64,000 nt of DNA from Hymenopus coronatus (taxonomy: Eukaryota > Arthropoda > Insecta > Mantodea > Hymenopodidae). The translations under genes and the position numbers were made by a program. The notes beneath the pieces are model-generated. The model searched no databases. It had not been told where the DNA came from and worked only from the letters and a program-made list of their open reading frames with translations. Positions 46,401-58,900 of this stretch are shown here, one piece after another (the first letter of the stretch is position 1; every line of letters begins with the position of its first letter). Location: contig CM060900.1 in the NCBI GenBank assembly GCA_030762935.1, positions 367,675,132-367,739,131 on the forward strand, in the 5' to 3' direction.

Positions 46401-49154
46401 GCATATAATATACTGTTATCTCTACATACAGTAGTTACTATTATTTTTATATTTTCACTAATTATGTAACAAAATTATATCGAAGTCTGAGACTGCATAC
46501 ACAACATTTTTTAAGGTAGTAAACAGTCGGTGAACAATATGCATAATTTTGATTTAATGTTAGAATCACATTAAAAAAGACTTCCCCTTCTCATGCAATG
46601 CTAATTCAATGTTACTAAATATTTACATATTTATTACAGTTCCAGGAATTTGAACTTTTTATTAAATATGAGCATACATAATCTGAATACTTATTGAATT
46701 TTAAAATATAATCAAAAAGTCTGAGCATGCATCATAAATAAAAATGCTACGAAATTTGTAAGAAATAAATAGTCTGCATGCAACTAGTGCACAAGGGTTT
46801 CCTGTAAAAATGTATCTGGGACAAGTGAATCATGGTTTAGCATATTTACGACCTTAAGCTTTACTAGATAAACTATTCATCATATATGGGAAGAACAAAA
46901 AGAATGAAATATTACTCACTTAAATGCTTACAACATGAATGTTCAAACTGAAGTGCAGTAATTAGCTACAGTTAAATGTAATCATTAACAAATGGGTGCA
47001 CACTTGCAACTTTATCGATGTTAAGAGTATGAATCAATCTATTGAAACATTATAGTAGGAATGTTTCTTTAAAACATTAAATGCTGTATTTGTTGATCAT
47101 AAAACACTTTGTATTTTGAGCATAATTTATAAGCTTTAATTCCTTATGTAAGCATAAGCGTCAAAAGACATGTTTGACCGAGTAGTAATTCACACTTATT
47201 TCTGCAATTTTGAACCACACTCACTTGTGGTTTGTCTTTATATCATAAACTAGATTAATGTGTTATATACTTTTGGCTGCTCTTCTCTATATAACAAATA
47301 TTTGAAAAGGGAATTATTTACAACAAAAAAGATCCAAATCTGTTCACAGTTGCAATCCAAATACTTTTATAGAATAATACCAATACTAATCAAACATAAT
47401 GCTTCTTCTTACTGGTATTTCATTATGTCTTATTTATCTTGTTTCAATAAAGGGCAAGGAAAATTAAAAGTCAAATAAACAAAATAATAAGTCAACCAAT
47501 CAAATGATGGACTGAACTGAGAAAGCAGTTCAGGTGTGCAGAGGTATACAAGGTTTGCCATTTAAGAAACATGTGTCTTTCCACACACATCCTGTAATGT
47601 TTGAGAACAGAAATCCTCCAAACTATGCAAAATATTAAGTGATAGGTGCTCCACAAAGGCAGCATTTTAATATTTTTAATAGGCATTCACATTACAAAGC
47701 TATGAGCAGTGCTTCATGCTTTTTGTTCACCCCTTACAAGTAAAACCTTCCATGTACTAAAGGATTAATTTTATGTTTATATGGTGACATTGTTAATCAC
47801 TGGCACTGTAGATACTGTTCCTGCACCATTGTACATGTGCACACACAGTATATCTCTCTCTCTCTCTCTCTGACACACATATGCGTGCGCACACATATGC
47901 ATGCATACACACCACACACACACACACAACACAAACATACATCTTTTGTTCCTTTGGCAAGGAAGAAAGGAAGCCAACTTTCTATCCAGCAAATGAGCTT
48001 CAAAAACAAAACAAAAAATAAAAAAGTATATAGTATATAAATATTTGTCGAAGATTTCTGGACTAACTTCTGTTAAATGTTATGCTGACAAAACAACAAA
48101 ATTAAAAGTATTTGGGCTAACAAGAGATTGCCAAGTTCAACAAAAAATAATATCTGCTATATAACACAAATTATATACATATGTTTGCAAGTCAATAATG
48201 CATATAATTTTATTATTTATCTGAATATTTTCTTGCTAAAATAAAAGTACAAATATCCTGATTGTATATCACATAAAATTTATGCACATGTAAATTAATG
48301 AGGATTCAAAATACAAAAGTTCACAAATAAAATTACAATCTCAGGAGATAGCATATATTTTTAACTATCGATACTGGGGTTGAACAGTTCCAATAATCAG
48401 CTATAGAACATTTTAAAAATGTACATTCATTAAAGAAAGAAAAAAAAAGTGTGGGGTCAATATGACATGACCTGCTTTATTAAATATGTACAAATTATCT
48501 GTGAATTAATACCCATAACCCTATTTTCCCTTTTCAAAAAATTAAATCTATAAAGAAAAAGAATGATCGGTAGTTGCCACAGCACATATTCTATGTGTTA
48601 AATGCTCATGATTTTAAAATATTGAACAAGAATATAGATAACTATTCTTCTAAACCAGACCTACTTCCAAAATACCTAAACTCAGCAAAGTTAAATATTG
48701 ATAAGGAGCAGTATATATGCATGTATATGTACATACATTATATGCATATATGCATAAATAATACACTCTTATCTACCAAATTAGCCTGATTGGTGGCTGG
48801 TTTACACTTTATTGTTATTTGATTCAAGTGTTCTCATTTGTATTATCAGCTTTATGAGCATATATGGAAAGCAAATTCCTTTCAAATATATTTGAAGCCA
48901 AACAGAAAACACATTAGCTTACCCTTATTTCTCAAGCAATTGCTAAAGTGAATATATTCTAAAAAATGAAGATCCACCTTAACTAGATCTGTTCTGCTGA
49001 GTCTAGGTAACAATGAAAATGAAACTTAAAAATAAACGTGCTGTGACTTTTTCCATGAGGTTCATGTACAACCTACCCAATTATTAACATTCTGGCCAGT
49101 CAGGCAGGCAGGCAGATAATGAATGATCCCATGCCCCCTCTGAATGCAGCTTAA

Positions 49155-49167
49155 TTAGTGGTTGGTG

Positions 49168-49213
<46 letters not shown>

Positions 49214-49380
49214 CAGTAGTAGTAGTAGTGGAAGTAGTATTATAGGTGGTTTGGTGGTAGTAGCGAGTGCAGATGCTTGTTTGTTTTCTAGCTCCACCGT
49301 ACGTACGTGCGTGCAGTTGTTACAGAACACAGGCGAGCGAGCGGGCGGGCAGGCGAGGGAGCTAGGGGTCCATTGTTAGC
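49155..49380 (+). repeat. (GGT)/(AGT)n repeat followed by GC- and CpG-rich sequence
   Basis: GGT triplets pass into AGT triplets (49158-49240). Then CCGTACGTACGTGCGTGCAG and GGCGAGCGAGCGGGCGGGC follow at 49297-49350. It is the most G+C-rich patch in the right half of the window. The Ser-rich frame 49158-49379 is a product of the triplets. Confidence 0.85.
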
Positions 49381-52300
49381 ACTCGAAGCCTACAAGGCCA
49401 GGGCCAAAGTTGGTAGGCAACCAGGTTAAAGAAGAAAAAGAAAAAAAACAGAATGTTAGTATTTTTTATAGACCAGAGTATGATGTATTGTTTTTGTTTT
49501 AAGGGTAACAAACCCCAATTACCAACAATTACATTAATTTTAACACGAATAATGATAAATTTTAATAAATGTTACACTGCTGTATGCTTTGTTACAGAGT
49601 TTATTAGTATATTAAAGAAAATGTTGTGTACCTTTCTCAGTAAAAAAAAAAAAATAAATATATATATATATATATATACAGTAGACTACCTTCAGTCAAC
49701 TCTTAATACTTTCAGACATGTTATGGTAACAAAATCACAACATTAATATTTTTGCAGTGTTTAAGACAAGGTAAATTTCCAAAATATTACTGGTATATCG
49801 AAACTTCGTATATAAATGGAACAAAGAAGTTGTGGTATTTCAAATGTTATTTTGTTACTTCATAGTTATATATAACCTGGTAGCTACTTGGATTAAAATA
49901 GTAGGAGCATATCATTTTGTTAAAACTTGCTGCATAAAAGCATACAGTAGAGAATAAATTTGGTTTTACCTGTGAATTCACATTAAAAAAAAAGTTAAGC
50001 AGTGGTGAAACTATTACAAACAGATTATCATACTTTTACATAAATAGTTTTAAAACAGCCAGTTTTATCACCAATAATCTTGTTGTTCGAAAATGATGTA
50101 AGAATAAAACCACTTAGAAAGGAATTACAAACAGAAAATATTGATTGTGTTTGACAGTGTGCTCATACATGACATTTTATAAACTATAAATCTGATTCAG
50201 CTAATTTATTAACAGTTTAGTGTATCTTATTGTGGTACAATACTATTGATTGAACAAAACTGGCTCTTTTCCCAAGCAGAATTAATGTCCTTAGGTTAGT
50301 CATTTGCAATTAAGTACAAATACTATGTAGCACTCTCCCACAAAAAATTAAGTCAAGGTATGATAAAACAAAAGAAGGTGGTGGTGGTGGTGGGTGGTTT
50401 ACAGATGTATTTATCTAAGAATTAAAGTTTTATCACAAGTTATGTTATGTACATGAAAATTTTGCTTGTTTATTTATTTATATATATATGAACGATATTA
50501 GATCATTTTTACTTTTCATTGATAAACATCTATATCACAATCTATTAATGAACATTTTTGTTTGACTGAATTAATTTGTCAGGAGTCTATTAAAACATCT
50601 TTTTCAAAACATTACTTTTATATCTCATGTTAGCCAATTACAATTAAGAGATAAAAATCATTAGCCAGCATTATTCTCTAAAAATTCAGTAAATCAAGGA
50701 ATGAAGAAAATGTTGAAGATAATTGAGGCAATTTCTAGCAGAAGGGTATGTACAATATAACAGTGATGGTGGAAATTTTTGTTTAAACTATTTAATTAAG
50801 TGGAGTTGATTGGAAACTATATTCATATGGAAAATATGCAGTAATACCTACAATACTAATTTTAGCAATTTAATGGCTTTAAAATATGTACTAATTATAA
50901 AGCTTTCTTTCTTTTTCTGGAAATTAAATTAAGGTGTGTGTGGAACTATGGAAAATACATTCTAAAAGTTCAAAAAGTCAAATACACTTCATCCTGTAAC
51001 AACTGAAGAAAACATTTGTAAAAATAAGCTGAACAAACTTTCTTTGTCAGAGTTTATGGCTTATCCTTCATGGAGAGGATTGTGTTTGTCTCTTTTTAAC
51101 AATTTTCTTCAAATATATTATCAAGCCAGGAACAACTGTCAGCATCAATGTATGGAAGTTTGTCTCTTACATCCTTTTCCGTTTTTCCTTCACAGAATTA
51201 GCCTCACTGTGTATACTATTACATTTGTCAAGTATCCTATAGTAACTTTCCAATTTGCAGCTGGCCATATTCTTCTGTGTCGGTTGACATATATAGCACA
51301 GTACCGTGGACTGTAATTTCAAAATAATATCTTTGGAACTCTGATTTTCATAGCATACACTTCAAGACCTTGTTTTCCTGTCCTTGATTTAGTTTCTGTC
51401 CATGAGAACATGAAGAGAAATTTGATTATTATTGCATAACTTCATTGCTTTTAAATGGAGCCTTGCACTAGATATGATTTGTGCTCATTTCATTTTTACC
51501 TTAATGAGGCCAATGTTTTGGTCACTAATTACCCAAACGAATTATGTATAACTGGAAATATGTGGGTAATCTGAATATTGAATATTTGCCATATATGAGG
51601 AAAATGACACTAACACAGAACTTTTATTCTGCCCCTCAAAGTCATCAGACAGCAGAACAAAATGCTTCACATTAGGAAACTCATTTAATTTCTTTTCCAA
51701 AATATTATGAATGAATGACACAACAGATTTTGGATTTTACTTGGCTTACATCTACACGAAACAATACAGGTATATACATTATTTATATAGATACTAAAAA
51801 TATATAGCCATAAAAGGTGTTTATGAAATTGAATAGTCACATTAAGTTTGACCGCAGGCAAGTTTTGGAAATAACCAAACTCCATTACAAGATACATAGG
51901 ATTAGTTTTAGCTTTCATAATGGCATTCTTCTTAAGCATAAAATATGCTTCAATAGTTCTTTTGTGGAATATGTATTCACCTTTGCAGGGATAATTTTTG
52001 TCAAATAAGTTTAATTTCACAAACAGCACAAAAGTCCCAGACATCAGTTTTAGACCGTTTAAAGTCATAATCACAGTGTAGCTTGAAATACTTCCAATAG
52101 ATCATGTAGTTCATTTTAAATTCTTCACCTGTACATTTCTAAAAATGTGTTTTAAAAAGATCATACAAAACAATTTTCAAAACAATTCAAATTTGATTTC
52201 TGTTGGTAAAAATAACTTTGTTTATTCAGAATGCTATTTAAATGTTCTTTCAACATTTGCCAAGCATTAGAATTATACAATGAAGATGATTACTGTATGA

Positions 52301-53036
52301 TTGTCTTCTCTCCTCAAATGAATTATGAACCTTTTTTTTTTCTTCTTCTTTCTTTTTTTAATTTTATTTTTATCTGGCACACTTTAATAGTAGTTGACAA
52401 ATACTCAATTTAATCCCAGTTATATGAGGAAAGTACTCCCAAGTAGTTTCCCTGTGCTACTTTGAATTTTGTGTCACTTTACAGTTAGCTGGACTTAAAT
52501 ATTTTCAACATACATTGGCTTAAAAATGAATCTTGCAATGCTTGATCACTTTAAAAGTCTTCAAGAAGCTCTTCTTGCTGATAGTTACACATTTTCAGGC
52601 AGCAATTTGCTTGGTAATATGATGCAATTGCAGAGAAAGATTTTTCTTTAACCTCTACTCCACTTCTGGACTACGAGTTGAATGAATAAATAAATAAAAG
52701 CCCTCTCCTTGCTGTCATTTTTTCACGTTTTCTTTTTTATGATTAGCCCAGTCATGACACTGCCTTTCCTTCTCCTTTTATTATTCATTACATTTATCAG
52801 AATGCTCAAGCCACAGTATGGGCAGGCTTAGTGAAATGCAACTAGTAATGAACCTGAGACATTTGCAAACCATGTAGTCTCCTGACTGCTAATGCTGTGA
52901 CAACGAAACAAAACTTTGAGGGAATATATTATGTATTACAGCAATTCATTGCATATGATTTCTCAAAAAGGTCTTATAGACCTTTATGCCCAATGACCAG
53001 AAATTGCCTTAATTATAGGATTTGAAGCTATTAATT

Positions 53037-53132
53037 AATTATTATTATTTAATTATTGTTATTATTATTGTTATTACAATTATTATTATTATTACAATTA
53101 TTGTTATAATTACAATTATTGTTATAATTACA

Positions 53133-53180
<48 letters not shown>
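53037..53180 (+). repeat. (ATT)n microsatellite
   Basis: Imperfect ATT/ACAATT units grade into a pure ATT run at about 53128-53180. Confidence 0.95.
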
Positions 53181-53182
<2 letters not shown>

Positions 53183-55961
53183 TAAAATCCACTCTAATTA
53201 ACACATCTTAGAAAATATTGCTAGTGAGACTGCCAAGAATTATTAATTCTAGCTCTGGGTTAAATCCACACCCATTCTGAACATTGCAATTATTTGTATA
53301 TAGATGACTGATGAAGACCATGAAAGCATGCCAAATTATAACCATGATAAAGCAAAGGATTGTGAATAAACTTAATACACATGGAAAAAAATTTGATTAC
53401 CTAAACAGTAACAGAAATTAGCATGCCTTTTCTTTTCTTTCCTCTATTGTACTTCTAAAATGCATAGCATAATGGTGCGAGTTCAAAATGAGTGTGGGTT
53501 AGGAAGATAAGACACACTTTAACCCTTAATGTAATCCAATTACAGGCAAACAAACCCAGCAAGCAAACTACATTACTTTATTCATCTACTTGCTACCATC
53601 CATTCAAACATTCATATTATGACCCCAAGAAAAACCTTAATGCAGTGTGGTATTAACATGTTATAAGTAATAGACCCATATGCACTTAATGAAATATTAT
53701 GTTATAGCATATATATGTGTCTAAATATCATTAGGAAGAACCAATTTTGCCATATAGACATTATTTAACTTAAATGAATTTATTAAAATGTGAGTAGCTT
53801 AAGGAGATTGCCTGTTAGTATCAACCTTGCCGTGTGGGTGTAAAAAAAAAGGTATTAGTGTAAATAGATACATCTGAATAAAGCAATTTAACATTTCATT
53901 CTCATAAGTCTTTCATGTCGTGGTTTGTGCCTTGATGATTATAGCATGAACAAGTGTGCTTTCCAAAAATTTGCCACCATAAAGAAGAATTCATAGCCTT
54001 CTTTAAATGTAATGATCACAAAAAACAGTTGAAAAAGAAATTAAAAAAAAAAAAAAAAAAAGACTTGTGGAGAAGGTTGCAATTAATATGACTGCTGTCA
54101 ATACACATCATATAAAATGGTCTTCAGAAGCAGTGGCATAAACATAAAGTGAAAAAAACAAAGAAATCATGATGAAATTCAAAAAAGTATTAAAAGCAGA
54201 ATGATTGAAAAATCTTACTTTGATATAGAAACACTGAAATGATTTTTTTTTTTTTCTTTTTTTTTTTTCTTTTTTTACATTTCATTTTGGAGTTATAAAA
54301 GCTTGGAGCTTATGAAAAACTGTATAGATGAAGCTTTCTTTAGAATTTTTATGTTTGGGTTTACAAATGGTATAAATGGGATTACAGATAATGGATGGAC
54401 ATGGTGATGTGACTGAAAAAAGAATGTTGGGTTATATTTTGGTGATATTTTCTTTATTTTATACTCTGGTTGCAGATTTGCACCAAATATATACATATCC
54501 AATAGAACTATGATACCACAGGCACAAGTTGATGTAGTTGAACAAAATACAGAATATTTCACAAATGGAAAAATATACAAAATCACATAAATAATGTATT
54601 ATGAAAACTTAAAAGCTCCCTTTTAAGGGCATTTTAAAAGTAGATACAAAAATTCACATTGTTCACATTTAATTCTTCTTCTTTTCTTCATCTTCATCTT
54701 CTTCTTCTTCCTTCCCCATCTCCTCCTATTCCTCATTCTTCTTAAAAAAAGTACACGAGGAAAGAAGGACATAATTTAGCAGCACAAATTTGTTCCGTGA
54801 TGCTCATTCCTTAATTCGTTCATCCACAAAGCAAATACTTCTTAAAATGGAAATAAAATATATCACAACCATTCAATAGAAAAATGCTATATAAAATGCT
54901 AAAATATATTTTTAAAAAATTTATCACCAGGGGTGATATCTAGCTTAAGAGTAATCTTCAAAGTGTAAAAGCAAAATATAAGAACATGCTACAATGTATA
55001 CAAAACTATTCAATCTAATAATTTTTAATATTGGGCAGCACACAGCAATAAATACGCACATACTAACTGAATTCTCTGTTGCTCAGATATACAAACCTAT
55101 GCAACCACCCCCATTATTATATGCAATGATGTGTATTACACAAAGATCTTAGCACCACTTGATATGCAACGTGTTCTGCTATGGGGTATTGCAGATAAAA
55201 GGGCATAATGGTATACATATGTATGTATGTATGTCTACATGCATAAATACCTGTATTTGTGCCTATGTAATAATGCACACAAGTGATAAATGTACTTGTG
55301 TACTTATTTATGCACGTACACTATACACCATATATTTGCCCCAGAAACTACAAGATTGTACAGTAAGGAATCAATAGAAATTAAAAAAAAATTACAAAAA
55401 ACATTCAAGACTAGTTGTAATAGTTAATCACATGGTTTGTGAACTTTTAAAAAATAAATAGTTCTCTATACTCTGCTTAGTTCCTATACTTCTACGGTAA
55501 CCAAAAATATGCAATGTTTAACACTGGTTATATTTCTAGCTAAGAGTTCTTGACTATAATATGTTGAGTATATAATACACAATGTTGTCCTTCTTTCCTG
55601 TGATGGATATATAGAACAGATGTAATGAGAAAAGTCTGCAGAATACATATTAATATTTTACTCTAATAGTTGCTGGTTTCGAATACTAGAGAAAAAAATC
55701 CAGAATTACCACATAAAGCATAACAGTGACTTTTAAAACAACTTTGAATTAAAAATTTTATTGTTTTATGCAACTTTCACATAGCTAAAAGTAGCATGTG
55801 TAGACAGACTTGACTCATATAACAACATTTAATAAGTAAGATTCTTATAGCCTACAAAAATAATGTAAACATAAAGTACACAGCACCGAAATAGAATTTC
55901 AAAAAAAAGAAAAAAAAAAAAAAAAAAAAAAAGAATCAAAAGAATAACATGGAAAACTAAC

Positions 55962-56060
55962 CTTGCCACGGGGCACAGATTTTTCATGAAAGGGCCCCAG
56001 CCCTTTGATACGGATGTTCCCGTAACTGACCCAAATGCCTCCGTTGCTTAGCTGCTGCAC
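55962..56060 (-). CDS. Internal exon of an unidentified host gene
   Basis: On the minus strand a pyrimidine-rich acceptor (TTCTGTGCCTGTATCCAG) precedes 56060, and a strong donor (CAAG|GTTAGT) follows 55962. Between them are 99 bases with all 33 codons open. The translation begins VQQLSNGGIWVSYGNIRIKG and ends GPFHEKSVPRGK. The exon is much richer in G+C than the AT-rich DNA around it, including GGGCTGGGGCCC, and shows no transposon signature. If the phase is 0 at both ends, the exon could be skipped without shifting the frame. I do not recognise the protein family. The host gene would be transcribed right to left with large introns. No second exon was identified in the window. Confidence 0.6.
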
Positions 56061-58017
56061 CTGGATACAGGCACAGAACAAACAATGTTTTAAAGCACAT
56101 GACTTCAATCTCATCATAATGCCACTACAGAGGTACAGTTTACCAAACATCTTCAGTCTTGCAATACTGTAAATAATTCAGACATGTCCCTTTCTGGAAC
56201 TTCCACACATACACCATGAAAAGCTAGTATTTGGGGACAACCCTAGCACAAGGTGATTCATGTTTTCTTGCCTGCTATTAAAAAGGTATTATCTGATTTA
56301 GGAGAAAATAAAAATAGAATGTATTGCAAACAAAGGGAGAGGACAAAAAATTAAATATATGCACTACCATAAACCTTCTAACATTTTGTACAAAGCACTT
56401 ATATTTACAAAGCTGCCATGTAACACACAGTAAATGAAAGCACTGATAGGTGCTAAGAACAACAGTATAAAGTTCTTAATATAAAAATTTTAAACAGAAA
56501 AAGTATGATTTGCAACAAAATAATCAAGATAAATAAATTTAAAAAATAAAAACTCATTATAGCAAAGCAATACATTTTCTATTAAGTTATGCTTTGAAAA
56601 TTATGTTTTGCTGTAGGACTTTCCATACATGAGCTTTATATTATAACATGCAACAACACTTATTCTCATCTCAACCTGTGCTTCCCATTTCTACGAATTG
56701 CAGTGATGTGATCTATGAACATTTAGAGCAGCACCAGAATTATTTCTTTCTATGTATTTCAGGGACAAGAAGTTATGGCACATGTGCATGGTTTTAATAT
56801 TAAAATAAGAGTCAATAAATTAAGGGCAAAAACTTTTGAAAACACAGATTTAGGATGATATGTAATTGTGGTAACAATAATGAAATTATCCATCAACATA
56901 CTTATTTTGTATATATATCTCGACTTAAAGTGACATCACCAAACTTTTCAACATAAGATTTTTCCTTGACTTCCTATGCTTTCTTTTTCTAGTGTCTCAA
57001 GATGAGGCCCAACATATAGGTCACTATAGGCCAGAAAATGATGGATTTTATTTGACCTTTTTTTGGCACCACCCCTGCACCCCCCCCCCCCCCCCCCCCC
57101 GCCATTTAAAGGTGCTTTTTAACTTTTTTTTTTCTAATATCTGTCTAGCAGAATCTAGTCTCAATTTCAATTTATTTTAACTAATATACCTTCTAAGACT
57201 GGCTACAACAGGCAACATTGAGTGCAACCTTTTTATTCTATTCATATTGTTAGCACCAGCAGAGGGGTGATGTCCTGGAATGTACACATCCTGCAAAATA
57301 ATTACTGAACCTTCTCTAAATAAGTATCTCTACTTTTGATCAGCATTGTGACAGTGACTTCAACTGGAGGGTAGAGGGGAGTAGGTTGTATTCACCTTAT
57401 GTTTGATTGCAGTTTTACAATTCACAGTTTGCAGAAGAAGCCTAACAGTAAACATGCTTAACTAAGTCTAATAAAACTTCTTTTTTGCAACAACTTTTAT
57501 CTGAATTTGGAGCAGGTATCTTCTACTAATGGAAGTATTCTTTTTTTGAAATATGATTCTGATTATACCTATTTTAATTTCTTTCTCCAGAATGTCCATT
57601 ACGGTTCCTGAATCAGAAGCAGTATTTCCCTCATTTAGTTTTTTCCCATTGTATGTTGCATACCATCAGAACGTTGAATTTTTTAAACATATTCATTAAA
57701 TATACAATTGAAACTGAAGTTATTAATCAACTTAGACCATCCTTTTATGTTCTTTTAGTTCTTCTGATACTTCAGGTCTTTTTAAAGGTCTTTTATGGCA
57801 CTTTAGAGGTCTTCAACTTCCTAGCTCTGCTCATAGCTAGACTATTTTTTTTGATACTAAATGATGTGTCATCACATACATCAAGTTAAATTACACTGTA
57901 ATTATTTCATAAAATAGAATTCAGAAACATCACAAATAAGAGGAAAAAATGTGAGAATGTATTTTAACTTACTTAAATAACTTTGCTTTTAGGCACCAAG
58001 AAAAATTAATTTTGGCA
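56061..58017. other. AT-rich DNA, probably intron
   Basis: No gene recognised. Contains a C-run at about 57080-57100 next to TGGCACCACCCCTGC, a segment that recurs at about 61080 (see findings). Confidence 0.5.
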
Positions 58018-58900
58018 TCTTGAGTAAACCTACCCATACAGAAAACTGCATAAAAACAATAGCTACAATCCTATAGCACACAAACATGCTGTCCTAAATA
58101 GCACAACCCTCAGATTGGTACACCTACCTCTGGAAAATGAGGAATACAAAAAGGAATACCAACACATCATAAAACTAGCCATTAAAAACGGTTACCAAAA
58201 AACCCCTAATAGATAGGAAGATTAAGACATTTGAAAGAGAGAACCACATTTGGCAGAAAACAACACTTCAAAATCCACAAGAACTACAAAAATACAGAAA
58301 GTTTACTTGCCACCCCTGGGCACACCACAAATTCCCAAAAAAAATCTTCAAAAAGAAAACATCACCTTAGCTCCTCAGAATCACCATAGTAGACAAAAAT
58401 TGCTGTGGAACGAAACAAAAGACCCTGTTCCTAGAGAAAAGTTAGCTGGAATATACCAAATAGATTGCAACGACTGTAATCTAGTAAACATTGGCAGAAC
58501 CAAAAGAAATCTGGAAACAAGACTAAAAGAACATATGAGATGTTTATACTAGAAACAATTAGACAAATCAGCAGTAGCATATCATTTCTGGACCTCAAAC
58601 CATGACATCACACCTGGCATAAAACTTTTGAAACCAATAAAAAAGAGCTATGAATTAGAAACCTGGGAGAAAATACTTATACAAAAACACGAAGATCACA
58701 TAATGAATTTTGAATTAACACCACCAACCACCCTTGGGAGGTTCACTACCCTGTCACCAGAGAGCACCAGCAATCTACAGCTTCCCCCAGACAGGAAATG
58801 ATCAGCTGGAGATTTGTTGAGAATGGAAACAATACCCTGTTCCCGAAGTGTGTCCAAGTAAGGGTTTTTTGTGATGTAGTGTTACAATTTTCCAACTCAC
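58018..58900 (+). pseudogene. Penelope-like element, 3' half with GIY-YIG endonuclease
   Basis: The trace starts with KPTHTENCIKTIATIL and HAVLNSTTLRLVHLPLENEE (58027-58140), the linker after the reverse transcriptase. The open piece 58250-58552 has KVYLPPLGTPQIPKKNLQKE, then VPREKLAGIYQIDCNDCN, NIGRTKRNLETRLKEHMRC. These are the GIY-YIG endonuclease signature (GIYQI...NIGRT) with the CCHH-type Cys residues seen in Penelope elements. A TAG at 58550 is followed by readable sequence: AVAYHFWTSNHDI and ETWEKILIQKHEDHIMNFEL to about 58715. The 3' tail ends GTGATGTAGTGTTACAATTT near 58898. The upstream reverse transcriptase is missing, so it is 5'-truncated. Confidence 0.85.

Larger units (their letters stand above)
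41773..55961. other. Long AT-rich, repeat-poor stretch with microsatellites
   Basis: No recognisable transposon protein or host exon was found in about 14 kb. Visible structures are a 49-bp tandem duplication (43338-43435), CT and CA runs (47850-47930), the GGT/AGT repeat with a GC-rich flank (49155-49380), AT runs, a long ATT repeat (53037-53180), poly-A at 54043-54061 and a CTT-rich tract (54670-54745). A weak tRNA-like trace lies at 52840-52910 on the minus strand. It is compatible with intron or intergenic DNA. Confidence 0.5.

Noticed and set aside
49158..49379. A Ser-rich protein of 73 residues.
   Set aside because: The frame is produced by GGT/AGT triplets; no splice, start context or conservation argument supports it.
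52840..52910. Another tRNA-derived SINE on the minus strand (CAGGTTCATTACT as B-box).
   Set aside because: Too diverged: only one weak box and no recognisable body or duplication.
53037..53180. Regularly spaced repeats as a possible CRISPR-like array.
   Set aside because: These are simple ATT/ACAATT microsatellites with no unique spacers, and the genome is eukaryotic.
37380..58900. Hammerhead ribozymes, which are known in terminal repeats of Penelope-like elements.
   Set aside because: GAAAC-type strings are present in the tails, but I found no CTGANGA core in the right place, so I do not claim one. A covariance-model search would settle it.
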